Below, piece after piece: positions 46,759 to 54,855 of a DNA stretch of 64,000 nucleotides. The translations under genes and the position numbers were made by a program. The notes under the pieces are model-generated. The model was given only the letters and a program-made list of their open reading frames with translations, did not search any database and was not told the origin of the DNA. Within the stretch, counting starts at the first letter, position 1, and every line of letters begins with the position of its first letter. Origin of the DNA: Rhodanobacter sp. DHB23 (lineage in GTDB: Bacteria; Pseudomonadota; Gammaproteobacteria; Xanthomonadales; Rhodanobacteraceae); the NCBI RefSeq assembly GCF_014842975.1, contig NZ_JACYXK010000026.1:186001-250000 (forward strand). The letters are read 5' to 3'.

Positions 46759-47826
46759 TCAAGGCAGCAGCGCATGGAGTGCCGCGTCGCGCGCCGCCTG
46801 CGGTTCGCGTGCAAGCGCCCGCACGCGCGCATAGAACACCGGCCATTGCCCGCCGCCCTCGCGGAACAGCGCGGCGAAGGCCGGCGTCCACTGGTCGTAC
46901 AGGCCGAACGGCAACAGCCGCGCGTTGTTGATGGGCCTGGCCACCCACGCGTCGTAGCGGTGGTCGCCCGGCCAGTGCGCGTCGCGCCACTGCGCATAAC
47001 GCTGGCGGAACGCGGCGATCTCGCGTTGCTTGCCCGCCTCCATCGCCTCGACGTCCACGCCACCGGCATAAAGCGCCCGCAGGTGGTCGCGCAGGTCCAG
47101 CACCAGCTGGGTGAAGCCATCGTCCATCGCCTGCAGGCGACCGTCGTCCGGCGGCAACCCGCGCGAGGCACGCCATTCGCGCAGGCCCTCGGCCTGCACG
47201 AAGGTGGCGAAGGATTCGTTGAATGCCGTGTCGCCCTTGGCGTAGATCAGCTGGTGTGCCAGCTCGTGGAAGATCGTGCCGGCCAGTTCGTCGTCGCCCC
47301 AGCGCAGCATGCTGGAGAGGATGGGGTCGGCAAACCAGCCCAGCGTGGAATACGCCGACACGCCGCCCACCCACACGTCGTCGCCTGCGCCGCGCAGGCG
47401 TGCCGCATCGGCCTCGGCGGTGGCCTCGTCGAACCAGCCGCGATAGGCCACGCAACCCGCGACGGGAAAACAGTGGCGCACGGCCTCCACCGAATAACGC
47501 GGCGTGGCGAACACGTTCCACACCACGTAAGGCTTCTGCAAGGCCACATATGTGGTGTAGCTGCGGTTGTCGGGCAGGCCCAGTTTCCGCGAGGCGAATT
47601 CGCGCGCCGCGAGTGCCAGCGACAGGCGTGCGGCAAGTTTCGGATCGGTCGCCGGGTCGTGCACCAGCTTGCCCACCGGCTGCCGTCGCAACACCAGCCC
47701 GCCCTGCCCGCGCACCGCCTGCGCGTAGTAGCGCAGGCTGCTGCAGGCACACAGCACGAGGCTCAACATCGCGAGCGCGAGATACCCGGGACGGAAACGG
47801 CGGACTGCGGCATGCTGGCGGATCAT
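46759..47826 (-). CDS. Putative aminopeptidase lipoprotein (zinc metallopeptidase, HExxH)
   Basis: A 355-residue protein. The lipobox LVLCACSSL gives a lipidated Cys near residue 28, hence membrane anchoring. The metallopeptidase motif FHELAHQLIY near 185 is followed by FNESFATFVQAEG, in which the Glu is the third zinc ligand. This is the pattern of the Aminopep (PF10023-type) family. The start at 47826 is chosen (an upstream TTG is possible). It converges on the cytochrome gene, with stops three bases apart. The substrate is unknown. Confidence 0.83.
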   Translation of the reverse strand: MIRQHAAVRRFRPGYLALAMLSLVLCACSSLRYYAQAVRGQGGLVLRRQPVGKLVHDPATDPKLAARLSLALAAREFASRKLGLPDNRSYTTYVALQKPYVVWNVFATPRYSVEAVRHCFPVAGCVAYRGWFDEATAEADAARLRGAGDDVWVGGVSAYSTLGWFADPILSSMLRWGDDELAGTIFHELAHQLIYAKGDTAFNESFATFVQAEGLREWRASRGLPPDDGRLQAMDDGFTQLVLDLRDHLRALYAGGVDVEAMEAGKQREIAAFRQRYAQWRDAHWPGDHRYDAWVARPINNARLLPFGLYDQWTPAFAALFREGGGQWPVFYARVRALAREPQAARDAALHALLP

Positions 47827-47850
47827 CCCGCCATCATGCCGCAGCAATGC

Positions 47851-48213
47851 TCAGTGGTGCGCGCTGCTGGCGTGGCTGGTCGCGTGGCCGTGCATGCCGC
47901 CCGCCGGGTGGCCGGTGCCATGCCCGTAGTAACCGCCGCGATAGTGGCGATGGCCCCAGTGGTCGTACCACACGCCGCCGCCGACCAGCCCCGGGGCGTA
48001 GCAACAACCGTAGCCGTAACCGTCGTACCAGCCGCCGTAGCCGTACCAGCCCGGCGTCGCGTAGTAGCCATCGCCGTAGACCACGCCATTGCCGTAATAG
48101 GCCGCACCGGCATACGGCGTGGCCCGCACGTAGCCGTAACCCGGCTCGTAGTAGCAGCCCGACAGCAATGCAGCCAGGGCGACGAGGGCGATACCGGAAA
48201 GCAGGCGTTTCAT
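47851..48213 (-). CDS. Small Tyr/Gly-rich lipoprotein
   Basis: A 120-residue protein. The signal and lipobox LAALLSGC place the lipidated Cys near residue 20. The mature part is dominated by Tyr, Gly and His (YGYGGWYDGYGYGCCYAPG and similar) and ends in a His-rich tail (HGHATSHASSAHH). AGGAGG lies nine bases before the ATG. Composition suggests an envelope or structural protein, or metal binding through His; no family is recognised. It lies 24 bases upstream of the metallopeptidase lipoprotein in the same direction and may be cotranscribed. Confidence 0.75.
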   Translation of the reverse strand: MKRLLSGIALVALAALLSGCYYEPGYGYVRATPYAGAAYYGNGVVYGDGYYATPGWYGYGGWYDGYGYGCCYAPGLVGGGVWYDHWGHRHYRGGYYGHGTGHPAGGMHGHATSHASSAHH

Positions 48214-48335
48214 GACGCGGCCTCCTTGGGAGACGATGATGCCAGCTTGCGCCGATCCGCTTGAACCGGCGCTGAGAGTCCGTTTGCGATCCAGGGATGC
48301 GATGCCGGGCAAGGAGGTCGCAAACGACCCTGGAC

Positions 48336-48944
48336 TCAGAACCGCGGATGCGACAGCTGGCCGAGGAAGCTGGACAGCACCTGCGGCTCCACCAGCAGGG
48401 TGAACGCCACGCCGTAGGCCGCGCCCCACAGGTGCGCGCTGTGGTTGACGTTGCCCTGCCCGCGCTTGTCCATGTAGATCGAGTAAGTGATGTAAAGCAC
48501 GGCGTAGATGATCGCAGGAATGCCGAGCGCAAAATACAAGTAAATCTTTGACCAAGGTTGTAACAGGATGGAAGCGAACAGCACTGCCGACACCGCGCCC
48601 GAGGCGCCTAGGCTGCGGTAATTCGGGTTATCGCGGTTCTGGAAATACGTGGGCAGGATCGAGACCACCAGCGCGCCGATGTAGAACAGCGCGAAACCGA
48701 ACGCGCCCATCTCCAGCGTGTAGAAGCGTTCCATCTGCCGCCCGAAGAAGAACAGCGTGATCATGTTGAAGAGCAGGTGGTTGAAGTCCGCATGCACCAG
48801 TCCGTACGTCACCAGCCGGTGGTACTCGCGCCGGCGGCTGATCGCCGGCGGCCACAGGATCAGGTCGTCCATCAGCCGCCCGTTCTTGAACGCCATGAAC
48901 GAGACGACGCAGGTGATCGCGAGGATGATGAGGGTGATCGGCAT
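48336..48944 (-). CDS. Rhomboid-family intramembrane serine protease
   Basis: A 202-residue protein with about six membrane helices. Catalytic Ser is in LGASGAVSA near residue 117 and catalytic His in NHSAHLWGAAYG near 173. HADFNHLLFNMITLFFFG near 55 contributes the conserved His/Asn of the oxyanion site. The start at 48944 (MPITLII) is preferred; the longer frame adds 12 polar residues. Substrates are unknown. Confidence 0.9.
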   Translation of the reverse strand: MPITLIILAITCVVSFMAFKNGRLMDDLILWPPAISRRREYHRLVTYGLVHADFNHLLFNMITLFFFGRQMERFYTLEMGAFGFALFYIGALVVSILPTYFQNRDNPNYRSLGASGAVSAVLFASILLQPWSKIYLYFALGIPAIIYAVLYITYSIYMDKRGQGNVNHSAHLWGAAYGVAFTLLVEPQVLSSFLGQLSHPRF

Positions 48945-49078
48945 GAACGGTTCCGCGCCCGGCTGATGAGGTGGCGGCATCTTGGCCGCAGCGCGGGCGC
49001 TTGTCGAATCCGCGGCAAAACGCCCCGCCGGCCGGCGGACGCGACTATCATGCGCGCTCCCCCACGAACCCCATCGCC

Positions 49079-49960
49079 ATGCCCGCGCCTCGCTATCTTC
49101 ATTTGGACGTCTTTGCGGCTACACATGGTGGCGGCAACCACCTCGGCGTGGTGGTCGGCGCGGAGCAGTGGAGCGGCGAGGCGATGCAGCGCTTCGCGCG
49201 CTGGACGAACCTGGTCGAAACCACCTTCCTGCTCCCGCCCGCCGACCCGGCGGCCAGCTACCGCGTGCGCATCTTCACGCCGCACAAGGAGATCCCGTTC
49301 GCCGGCCACCCCAGCGTGGGCAGCGCGCACGCCGTGCTGGAATGCGGGTTGGCGCGCCCCGTCGACGGCCTGCTGTGGCAGGAATGCGGTGCCGGCGTGT
49401 TGCCGATGCGCGTGGAGGGCGAAGGCGCGGATCGCCGCCTGCTGCTGAAATCCCCCGGCGAGCGCGTGCTGGATACCGGCCGCGACGCGCATCCCCTGCT
49501 GGCCGCCGCGTTGGCCGGCACCGGTTGCGGCACCCTGCCGCCTGCGCTGGTCGACGGCGGTCGCCGCTGGTGGCTGGCCGAGCTGGAAAGCGAGGCCGCG
49601 CTGCGCGCCTGGAAACCCGACCACGGCGCCATCGGCGCGCTGGCCCATGCCAGCGACAGCATGGGCCTGTGCGCGTTCGCGCGCAGCACGCATCCCGGCT
49701 ACCAGCTGGTGGTGCGCGCCTTTCCCGCCGGCGTGGGCATCGTCGAGGATCCCGCCTCCGGTGCCGCCAACGGCCTGATCGCTGCGTACATCGCGCAGGC
49801 CGAGCCGTGCGGGCCACTGGCCGGCGGCTATGTCGTGAGCCAGGGCCGCGAGATCGGCCACGACGCCCAGCTCGTCGTCCACATCGTGGACGGCACGGTG
49901 TGGGTCGGCGGCCGCACCCACACCATCGTCGACGGCGCGCTGCACTGGAACGCGGCGTGA
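49079..49960 (+). CDS. PhzF-family isomerase/epimerase
   Basis: A 293-residue two-domain PhzF fold. The N-terminal Glu in [11 protein letters not shown] (about 45) is the family's catalytic acid. The [20 protein letters not shown] block (about 63-82) and the C-terminal [16 protein letters not shown] are signature segments. The reaction is not predictable; PhzF itself isomerises a dihydroanthranilate, but no phenazine genes are present. The next gene starts within its stop (GTGA). Confidence 0.9.
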   Translation: MPAPRYLHLDVFAATHGGGNHLGVVVGAEQWSGEAMQRFARWTNLVETTFLLPPADPAASYRVRIFTPHKEIPFAGHPSVGSAHAVLECGLARPVDGLLWQECGAGVLPMRVEGEGADRRLLLKSPGERVLDTGRDAHPLLAAALAGTGCGTLPPALVDGGRRWWLAELESEAALRAWKPDHGAIGALAHASDSMGLCAFARSTHPGYQLVVRAFPAGVGIVEDPASGAANGLIAAYIAQAEPCGPLAGGYVVSQGREIGHDAQLVVHIVDGTVWVGGRTHTIVDGALHWNAA

Positions 49961-50418
49961 GCCCGGCCGCGCAGATCCTGGTCGATGCCGACGCCTGCCC
50001 GGTGGCGATCAAGGAGATCCTGTTCCGCGCCGCCGAGCGCGAGCAGGTGATGGTGACCCTGGTGGCGAACCAGTACCTGCGCACGCCGCCCTCGCGCCAC
50101 GTGCGCGCGGTGCAGGTGCCCGGCGGCTTCGACGTGGCCGACCACGAGATCGCGCGCCGCGTGGCGGCCGGCGACCTGGTGGTGACGCAGGACATTCCAC
50201 TGGCCTCGGCGGTGATCGACAAGGGCGCCCTGGCCCTCGACCCGCGCGGCGAACTGCACACGCCCGAGACGATTGCCCAGCGCCTGACCATGCGCAATTT
50301 CATGGATGAACTGCGCGGCGCCGGCATCGACACCGGCGGCCATGCGCCGTTCCACGCGCGCGACAGGCAGGCATTCGCGAACCAGCTCGACCGCTGGTTG
50401 CAGCAGCGGCAGCGCTGA
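49957..50418 (+). CDS. yaiI: YaiI/YqxD family protein (UPF0178)
   Basis: A 153-residue PIN-like-fold protein. It begins with a GTG at 49957 overlapping the phzF-like stop (GTGA). The N-terminal [23 protein letters not shown] and the [21 protein letters not shown] segment are the UPF0178 hallmarks, with conserved acids as in nucleases. [22 protein letters not shown] follows. No activity is established for the family. REP copy 4 follows the gene. Confidence 0.93.
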   Translation: MSPAAQILVDADACPVAIKEILFRAAEREQVMVTLVANQYLRTPPSRHVRAVQVPGGFDVADHEIARRVAAGDLVVTQDIPLASAVIDKGALALDPRGELHTPETIAQRLTMRNFMDELRGAGIDTGGHAPFHARDRQAFANQLDRWLQQRQR

Positions 50419-50448
50419 CGCGCCGCTCCCGCCCACAAGGCTCCATGT

Positions 50449-50523
50449 GTAGGAGCACCCTGTGCGCGATGGCCTTGCGCTTCGATCGAAGCATCAGGGC
50501 AATCGCGCACAGGGTGCTCCTAC
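50449..50523. repeat. GTAG-family palindromic repeat, copy 4
   Basis: A 75-bp inverted repeat runs from GTAGGAGCACCCTGTGCGCG to the complementary GTGCTCCTAC. It lies between convergent yaiI and the flavoprotein gene. Read leftwards, the GTAG head contributes the flavoprotein's TAG stop codon (50522-50520). It shares the GATGGCCTTGCGCTTCGA core with copies 1 and 5. Confidence 0.85.
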
Positions 50524-51698
50524 GCAACCTCGCCGGCTGCATGCCCGGAAGCCCAGGCCCACTGGAAGTTGTAGCCACCCAGCCAGCCGGTGACGTCCAC
50601 CACCTCGCCGATGAAGTAGAGGCCGGGCACCAGCTTCGATTGCATCGTCGAAGACGAAAGCCCGTCGGTATCCACGCCGCCCAGCGTCACCTCGGCGGTG
50701 CGGTAGCCCTCGGTGCCGCTGGCGACGATGGGCCAGTCGTGCAACTGGCGGCCGATGCCCTGCAGTTCGGCGTCGCGGTACTGGCGTATCGGGCGACTGG
50801 CGAACCAGTGTTCGCAGAGGCGCTGCGCGAGGCGCTTGGGCAAGGCATCGGCCAGCACGTTCTTCAACTCCGCCGCCGGACGCGCACCACGCTGCGACAC
50901 CAGCCATTCGCCCAGGTCGGCATCCGGCGCAAGGTCCAGCCGCAGGTCGTCGCCCGGCTGCCAATACGAGGAAATCTGCAGGATGGACGGACCGCTCAGG
51001 CCGCGATGTGTAAACAGCAGGCCCGCGCGGAACGCGCGCTTGCCCACGCGCGCCCCGGCCACCGGCAGCGCCACGCCGGCGAGGTCGGCGTAGTGCTCCT
51101 GGTGCTTGCCGCTCAGGGTCAACGGCACCAGTGCGGCGCGCACAGGCAGCACCGCATGGCCGAACTGGCGCGCCAGTTCGTAGCCGAAGCCGGTGGCGCC
51201 CATGCTGGGAATGGACAGGCCGCCCGTCGCCACCACCAGCGACTCCGCATGCACCTCGCCGCGCGCGGTGAGCACGGCGAAGCCCTCGTCCGTCCTGCGC
51301 ACGCGCTCGACGCCGCAGCCGGTCTCGATACGCACGCCCGCCGCGGCGCATTCGTCCAGCAGCAGGCGCACGATCTGCTTCGACGAATCGTCGCAGAACA
51401 GTTGGCCGAGTTCCTTCTCGTGGTAAGCGATGCCGTGCTGCTCCACCAGTCCGATGAAATCCGCCGGTGTGTAGCGCGCCAGCGCGGACTTGGCGAAATG
51501 CGGATTGGCGCTGAGGTAGTTCGCCGGCGACGCGCCGGTATTGGTGAAGTTGCAGCGCCCGCCGCCGGACATCAGGATCTTCTTGCCGACGCGGTTCGCA
51601 TGGTCCACCACCAGCACGCGGCGGCCGCGCCGTCCCGCGGCGATCGCGCACATCAGGCCCGCGGCGCCGGCGCCGACGATCAATACATCCGTTTTCAA
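50520..51698 (-). CDS. HI0933/YhiN-family FAD-dependent oxidoreductase
   Basis: A 392-residue flavoprotein with the dinucleotide-binding motif VLIVGAGAAGLMCAIAAGRRG near residue 5. The family motif GKKILMSGGGRCNFTN is near 38. ATGGLSIPSMGATGFGYELA is near 155. The C-terminal GEVVDVTGWLGGYNFQWAWASG closes the FAD site. The YhiN/HI0933 group has no firmly assigned substrate. The stop codon is provided by REP copy 4. Confidence 0.92.
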   Translation of the reverse strand: MKTDVLIVGAGAAGLMCAIAAGRRGRRVLVVDHANRVGKKILMSGGGRCNFTNTGASPANYLSANPHFAKSALARYTPADFIGLVEQHGIAYHEKELGQLFCDDSSKQIVRLLLDECAAAGVRIETGCGVERVRRTDEGFAVLTARGEVHAESLVVATGGLSIPSMGATGFGYELARQFGHAVLPVRAALVPLTLSGKHQEHYADLAGVALPVAGARVGKRAFRAGLLFTHRGLSGPSILQISSYWQPGDDLRLDLAPDADLGEWLVSQRGARPAAELKNVLADALPKRLAQRLCEHWFASRPIRQYRDAELQGIGRQLHDWPIVASGTEGYRTAEVTLGGVDTDGLSSSTMQSKLVPGLYFIGEVVDVTGWLGGYNFQWAWASGHAAGEVA

Positions 51699-51730
51699 GC
51701 CACCACCATACCGGCTCCGCCATGCTGTTG

Positions 51731-51812
51731 CCCGTCATCCCGGCGCAAGCCGGATCCAGTGTCTATGCGCACAGTGGCGCTACTGGATCCCGGCTTTCTT
51801 CGAGATGACGGG
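51731..51812. repeat. Long inverted repeat in the flavoprotein/yajQ divergent gap
   Basis: CCCGTCATC at 51731-51739 pairs with GATGACGGG at 51804-51812. Inside it, CCGGATCCAGT pairs with ACTGGATCCCGG. The head GTCATCCCGGCGCAAGCCGG resembles the dispersed GTCATTCCxG palindromes of proteobacteria and the hairpin at 31751-31776. It is probably a non-autonomous dispersed repeat. Confidence 0.75.
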
Positions 51813-51884
51813 CGGATAGGCGCGCATTATCGCCCAGTCGCATCGCTTACACTTTCCGCCTCATTACATCCGCGAGCCGCCGCC

Positions 51885-52367
51885 ATGCCTTCCTTCGACG
51901 TGATCTCCGAAGTCGACAAGCACGAACTCACCAACGCCGTGGACCAGGCCAACCGCGAACTGGCGAACCGCTTCGACTTCAAGGGATCGGACGCGAAGTT
52001 CGCGCTGGAGAAGTCGGAGATCCTGCTCACCGCGCCCAGCGATTTCCAGTTGCAGCAGATGCTGGACATCCTGCGCGGCCGGCTCACCACGCGGAAGATC
52101 GACATCCGCGCGCTGGACATCGGCGAGGTGGAGACCAACCTGGCCGGCGCGCGGCAGAAGATCACCGTGAAGCAGGGCATCGAGCAGCCGGTGGCGAAGA
52201 AGCTGGCGGCCACACTGAAGGAGGCCAAGCTCAAGGTCGAGGCGCAGATCAACGGCGACAAGCTGCGCGTGACGGGCAAGAAGCGCGACGACCTGCAGCT
52301 GGCGATGGCGGCACTGCGCAAGGCTGACGTGGAACTGCCGTTGCAGTTCGACAATTTCCGCGACTGA
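51885..52367 (+). CDS. yajQ: YajQ family protein, candidate c-di-GMP-binding effector
   Basis: A 160-residue YajQ. MPSFDVISEVDKHELTNAVDQ starts the protein. The paired ferredoxin-like domains include RFDFKGSDAKF and KIDIRALDIGEVETNL, and the C-terminal LPLQFDNFRD is typical. In Xanthomonas campestris a YajQ protein binds cyclic di-GMP and controls virulence genes. The protein is well conserved, but nucleotide binding here is inferred. It is divergent from the flavoprotein; REP copy 5 follows. Confidence 0.93.
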   Translation: MPSFDVISEVDKHELTNAVDQANRELANRFDFKGSDAKFALEKSEILLTAPSDFQLQQMLDILRGRLTTRKIDIRALDIGEVETNLAGARQKITVKQGIEQPVAKKLAATLKEAKLKVEAQINGDKLRVTGKKRDDLQLAMAALRKADVELPLQFDNFRD

Positions 52368-52389
52368 CGGGCCGGCACGACGATGACCG

Positions 52390-52465
52390 GCAGGAGCGCA
52401 CCCTGTGCGCGATGGCCTTGCGCTTCGATCAAGGTGCAAGACCATCGCGCACAGGGTGCTCCTGC
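52390..52465. repeat. GTAG-family palindromic repeat, copy 5 (GCAG variant)
   Basis: A 76-bp inverted repeat from GCAGGAGCGCACCCTGTGCG to the complementary GGTGCTCCTGC. The GATGGCCTTGCGCTTCGA core is shared with copies 1 and 4. It lies between convergent yajQ and the DUF1345 gene. Confidence 0.85.
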
Positions 52466-52474
52466 GACGTATCG

Positions 52475-53164
52475 TCAGCCGCCCATCCCCGCCACGATGT
52501 TCACCGTGATGGCGATGATGAACACGTTGAAGAAGAACGCGATCACGCTGTGCAGCAGGGCCACGCGGCGCAGGTAGCGGCTGCTGATCTGCACGTCGGA
52601 GACCTGGAAGGTCATGCCGATCACGATGGCGAAGTAGGCGAAGTCCCAGTAGTCGGGCCTGGGCGTGTCGGGGAATTCCAGTCCGGCATGCTTCTCGCCG
52701 AAGTCGCCGTAGTAGCCGTGCGCGTAGTGCAGCGCGAACATGATGTTGAGGAACAACCAGCTCAGCACCACGCTGAGCGCACCGATGCCCAATGCCGGCA
52801 GGCCGCCGCCCTTCGCCGCATGCAGCTCGGTGCCCAGCGCCACCAGCACCACACCGGAAAGCACCACTGCGCTCCACAGCACGCCCCAGCGCCCGGTGTC
52901 CTGCGCCTTCGCCTGCAGCCGCATGTGCGCGGGCGTGGAATGATTGAACAGCCGCGCCAGCGCCAACAGATAGACCACCGCGGCCAGGTCGAAGCCCAGC
53001 AGGATCGCGCTGGCCACGCGCAGGCCTAGCGCGATCAGCATGGCACCGGTCGCCACGAAGACCACGAACGACACGCTGAGCCGCGGCCGCGCCGTCACAT
53101 AGCGGAACGGCCGCCAGCGCCGGGTCTTCGCAGCTCCGTTGCCGCCGGGCACGCCGCGGCTCAT
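52475..53164 (-). CDS. DUF1345 integral membrane protein
   Basis: A 229-residue protein with about five hydrophobic segments. The family pattern is visible: LNIMFALHYAHGYYGD near residue 137, then LEFPDTPRPDYWDFAYFAIVIGMTFQVSDVQI (about 162-193), then SRYLRRVALLHSVIAFFFNVFIIAITVNI at the end. No function has been assigned to DUF1345. Its start overlaps the small acetyltransferase stop (ATGA). Confidence 0.9.
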   Translation of the reverse strand: MSRGVPGGNGAAKTRRWRPFRYVTARPRLSVSFVVFVATGAMLIALGLRVASAILLGFDLAAVVYLLALARLFNHSTPAHMRLQAKAQDTGRWGVLWSAVVLSGVVLVALGTELHAAKGGGLPALGIGALSVVLSWLFLNIMFALHYAHGYYGDFGEKHAGLEFPDTPRPDYWDFAYFAIVIGMTFQVSDVQISSRYLRRVALLHSVIAFFFNVFIIAITVNIVAGMGG

Positions 53165-53436
53165 GCGCGCAGCTCCGCGTAATCGGGATGGCGCTCCATC
53201 CAGGCCGCGGCATACGAGCAGGCGGGCCGCACCAGCAGGCCCTCGCCACGTGCAAATTCCAGTGCCGCGCGCACCAGTTCACCGGCCACGCCGCGCCCAC
53301 CGGCGGGTGGCGGCACCAGGGTGTGGGTGATCGTCATCACGCTGCCGGCCAGCCCGTAGTCGAGCAGGCAGTGCACGCCTGCCACCCGCACCTCGAAGCG
53401 TTGCGCGGCAGGGTCGTGGTGAATCTCCAGATGCAT
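53161..53436 (-). CDS. Small GNAT-like N-acetyltransferase (YidJ/Gcn5-related type)
   Basis: A 91-residue minimal GNAT fold of the N-acetyltransferase_14 type. FEVRVAGVHCLLDYGLAGSVMTITHTLVPPPAGGRGVAGELVRAALE covers the core strands and the acetyl-CoA loop. ACSYAAAWMERHPDYAEL is the conserved C-terminus. ATG 53436 has GGAG six bases upstream. It is coupled to DUF1345 by ATGA. Confidence 0.88.
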   Translation of the reverse strand: MHLEIHHDPAAQRFEVRVAGVHCLLDYGLAGSVMTITHTLVPPPAGGRGVAGELVRAALEFARGEGLLVRPACSYAAAWMERHPDYAELRA

Positions 53437-53554
53437 GGCGGACTCCATGGACGTTGGCGTCAAGCATAACGCCCGCGGGACTCGGCCAAGGCTCCCGCAG
53501 GCGGCCTCCGGGTTGCCCTGCCCCACGCACCATCGCATGCGAAAACCAAGGGTT

Positions 53555-54634
<1,080 letters not shown>

Positions 54635-54669
54635 GGCGGCGGTTCCTCGTGTGGGCTGCGGCGGCCATG

Positions 54670-54701
54670 AAAAAAGCCGCCTCGATGGTGCTGGCGGCTT
54701 T
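54670..54701 (-). terminator. Attenuator terminator upstream of DAHP synthase
   Basis: A perfect 9-bp stem, AAAGCCGCC at 54673-54681 and GGCGGCTTT at 54693-54701, with an 11-base loop, is followed leftwards by six T. It lies 36 bases before the aroG start. Its 5' arm in the RNA (GCCGCCAGC, 54698-54690) can instead pair with GCTGGCGG inside the leader peptide frame (54755-54748), which would break the terminator. This mutually exclusive pairing is what an attenuator needs. Confidence 0.85.
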
Positions 54702-54724
54702 CGGGATGGGGTTTCAGTGTTTCG

Positions 54725-54805
54725 TCAGGACGATCGCACCCATGCCTCCGCCAGCGGCTTCGGATAGCCATAAAACCAAAAATACTGGCGGGCGGTGTGG
54801 GTCAT
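54725..54805 (-). CDS. Aromatic leader peptide of the DAHP synthase attenuator
   Basis: A 26-residue frame, ATG 54805 to TGA 54725. Residues 8-14 are Tyr-Phe-Trp-Phe-Tyr-Gly-Tyr, with another Trp at 22: eight of 26 residues are aromatic or in the aromatic run. Codons 17-20 contain GCTGGCGG, the antiterminator strand. A ribosome stalled at codons 8-12 would leave it free to pair with the terminator arm and let transcription continue. A ribosome reaching the stop would cover it and favour termination. All three aromatic amino acids would thus be sensed. In-frame Mets at 54814 and 54826 are possible longer starts. Confidence 0.85.
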   Translation of the reverse strand: MTHTARQYFWFYGYPKPLAEAWVRSS

Positions 54806-54813
54806 GGGTTCCA

Positions 54814-54842
54814 TCAATAGCACCATGCACGGCGCTCTGCAA
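54814..54842 (-). promoter_or_regulatory. Promoter of the aroG leader transcript
   Basis: Read leftwards: TTGCAG (54842-54837), a 17-bp spacer, TATTGA (54819-54814). The predicted start is near 54807, only two bases before the leader ATG at 54805, so the leader peptide may be translated from an almost leaderless 5' end. The promoter lies just past the GGDEF gene stop, so read-through from that gene is also possible. Confidence 0.5.
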
Positions 54843-54855
54843 ATAACCGGTGCGA

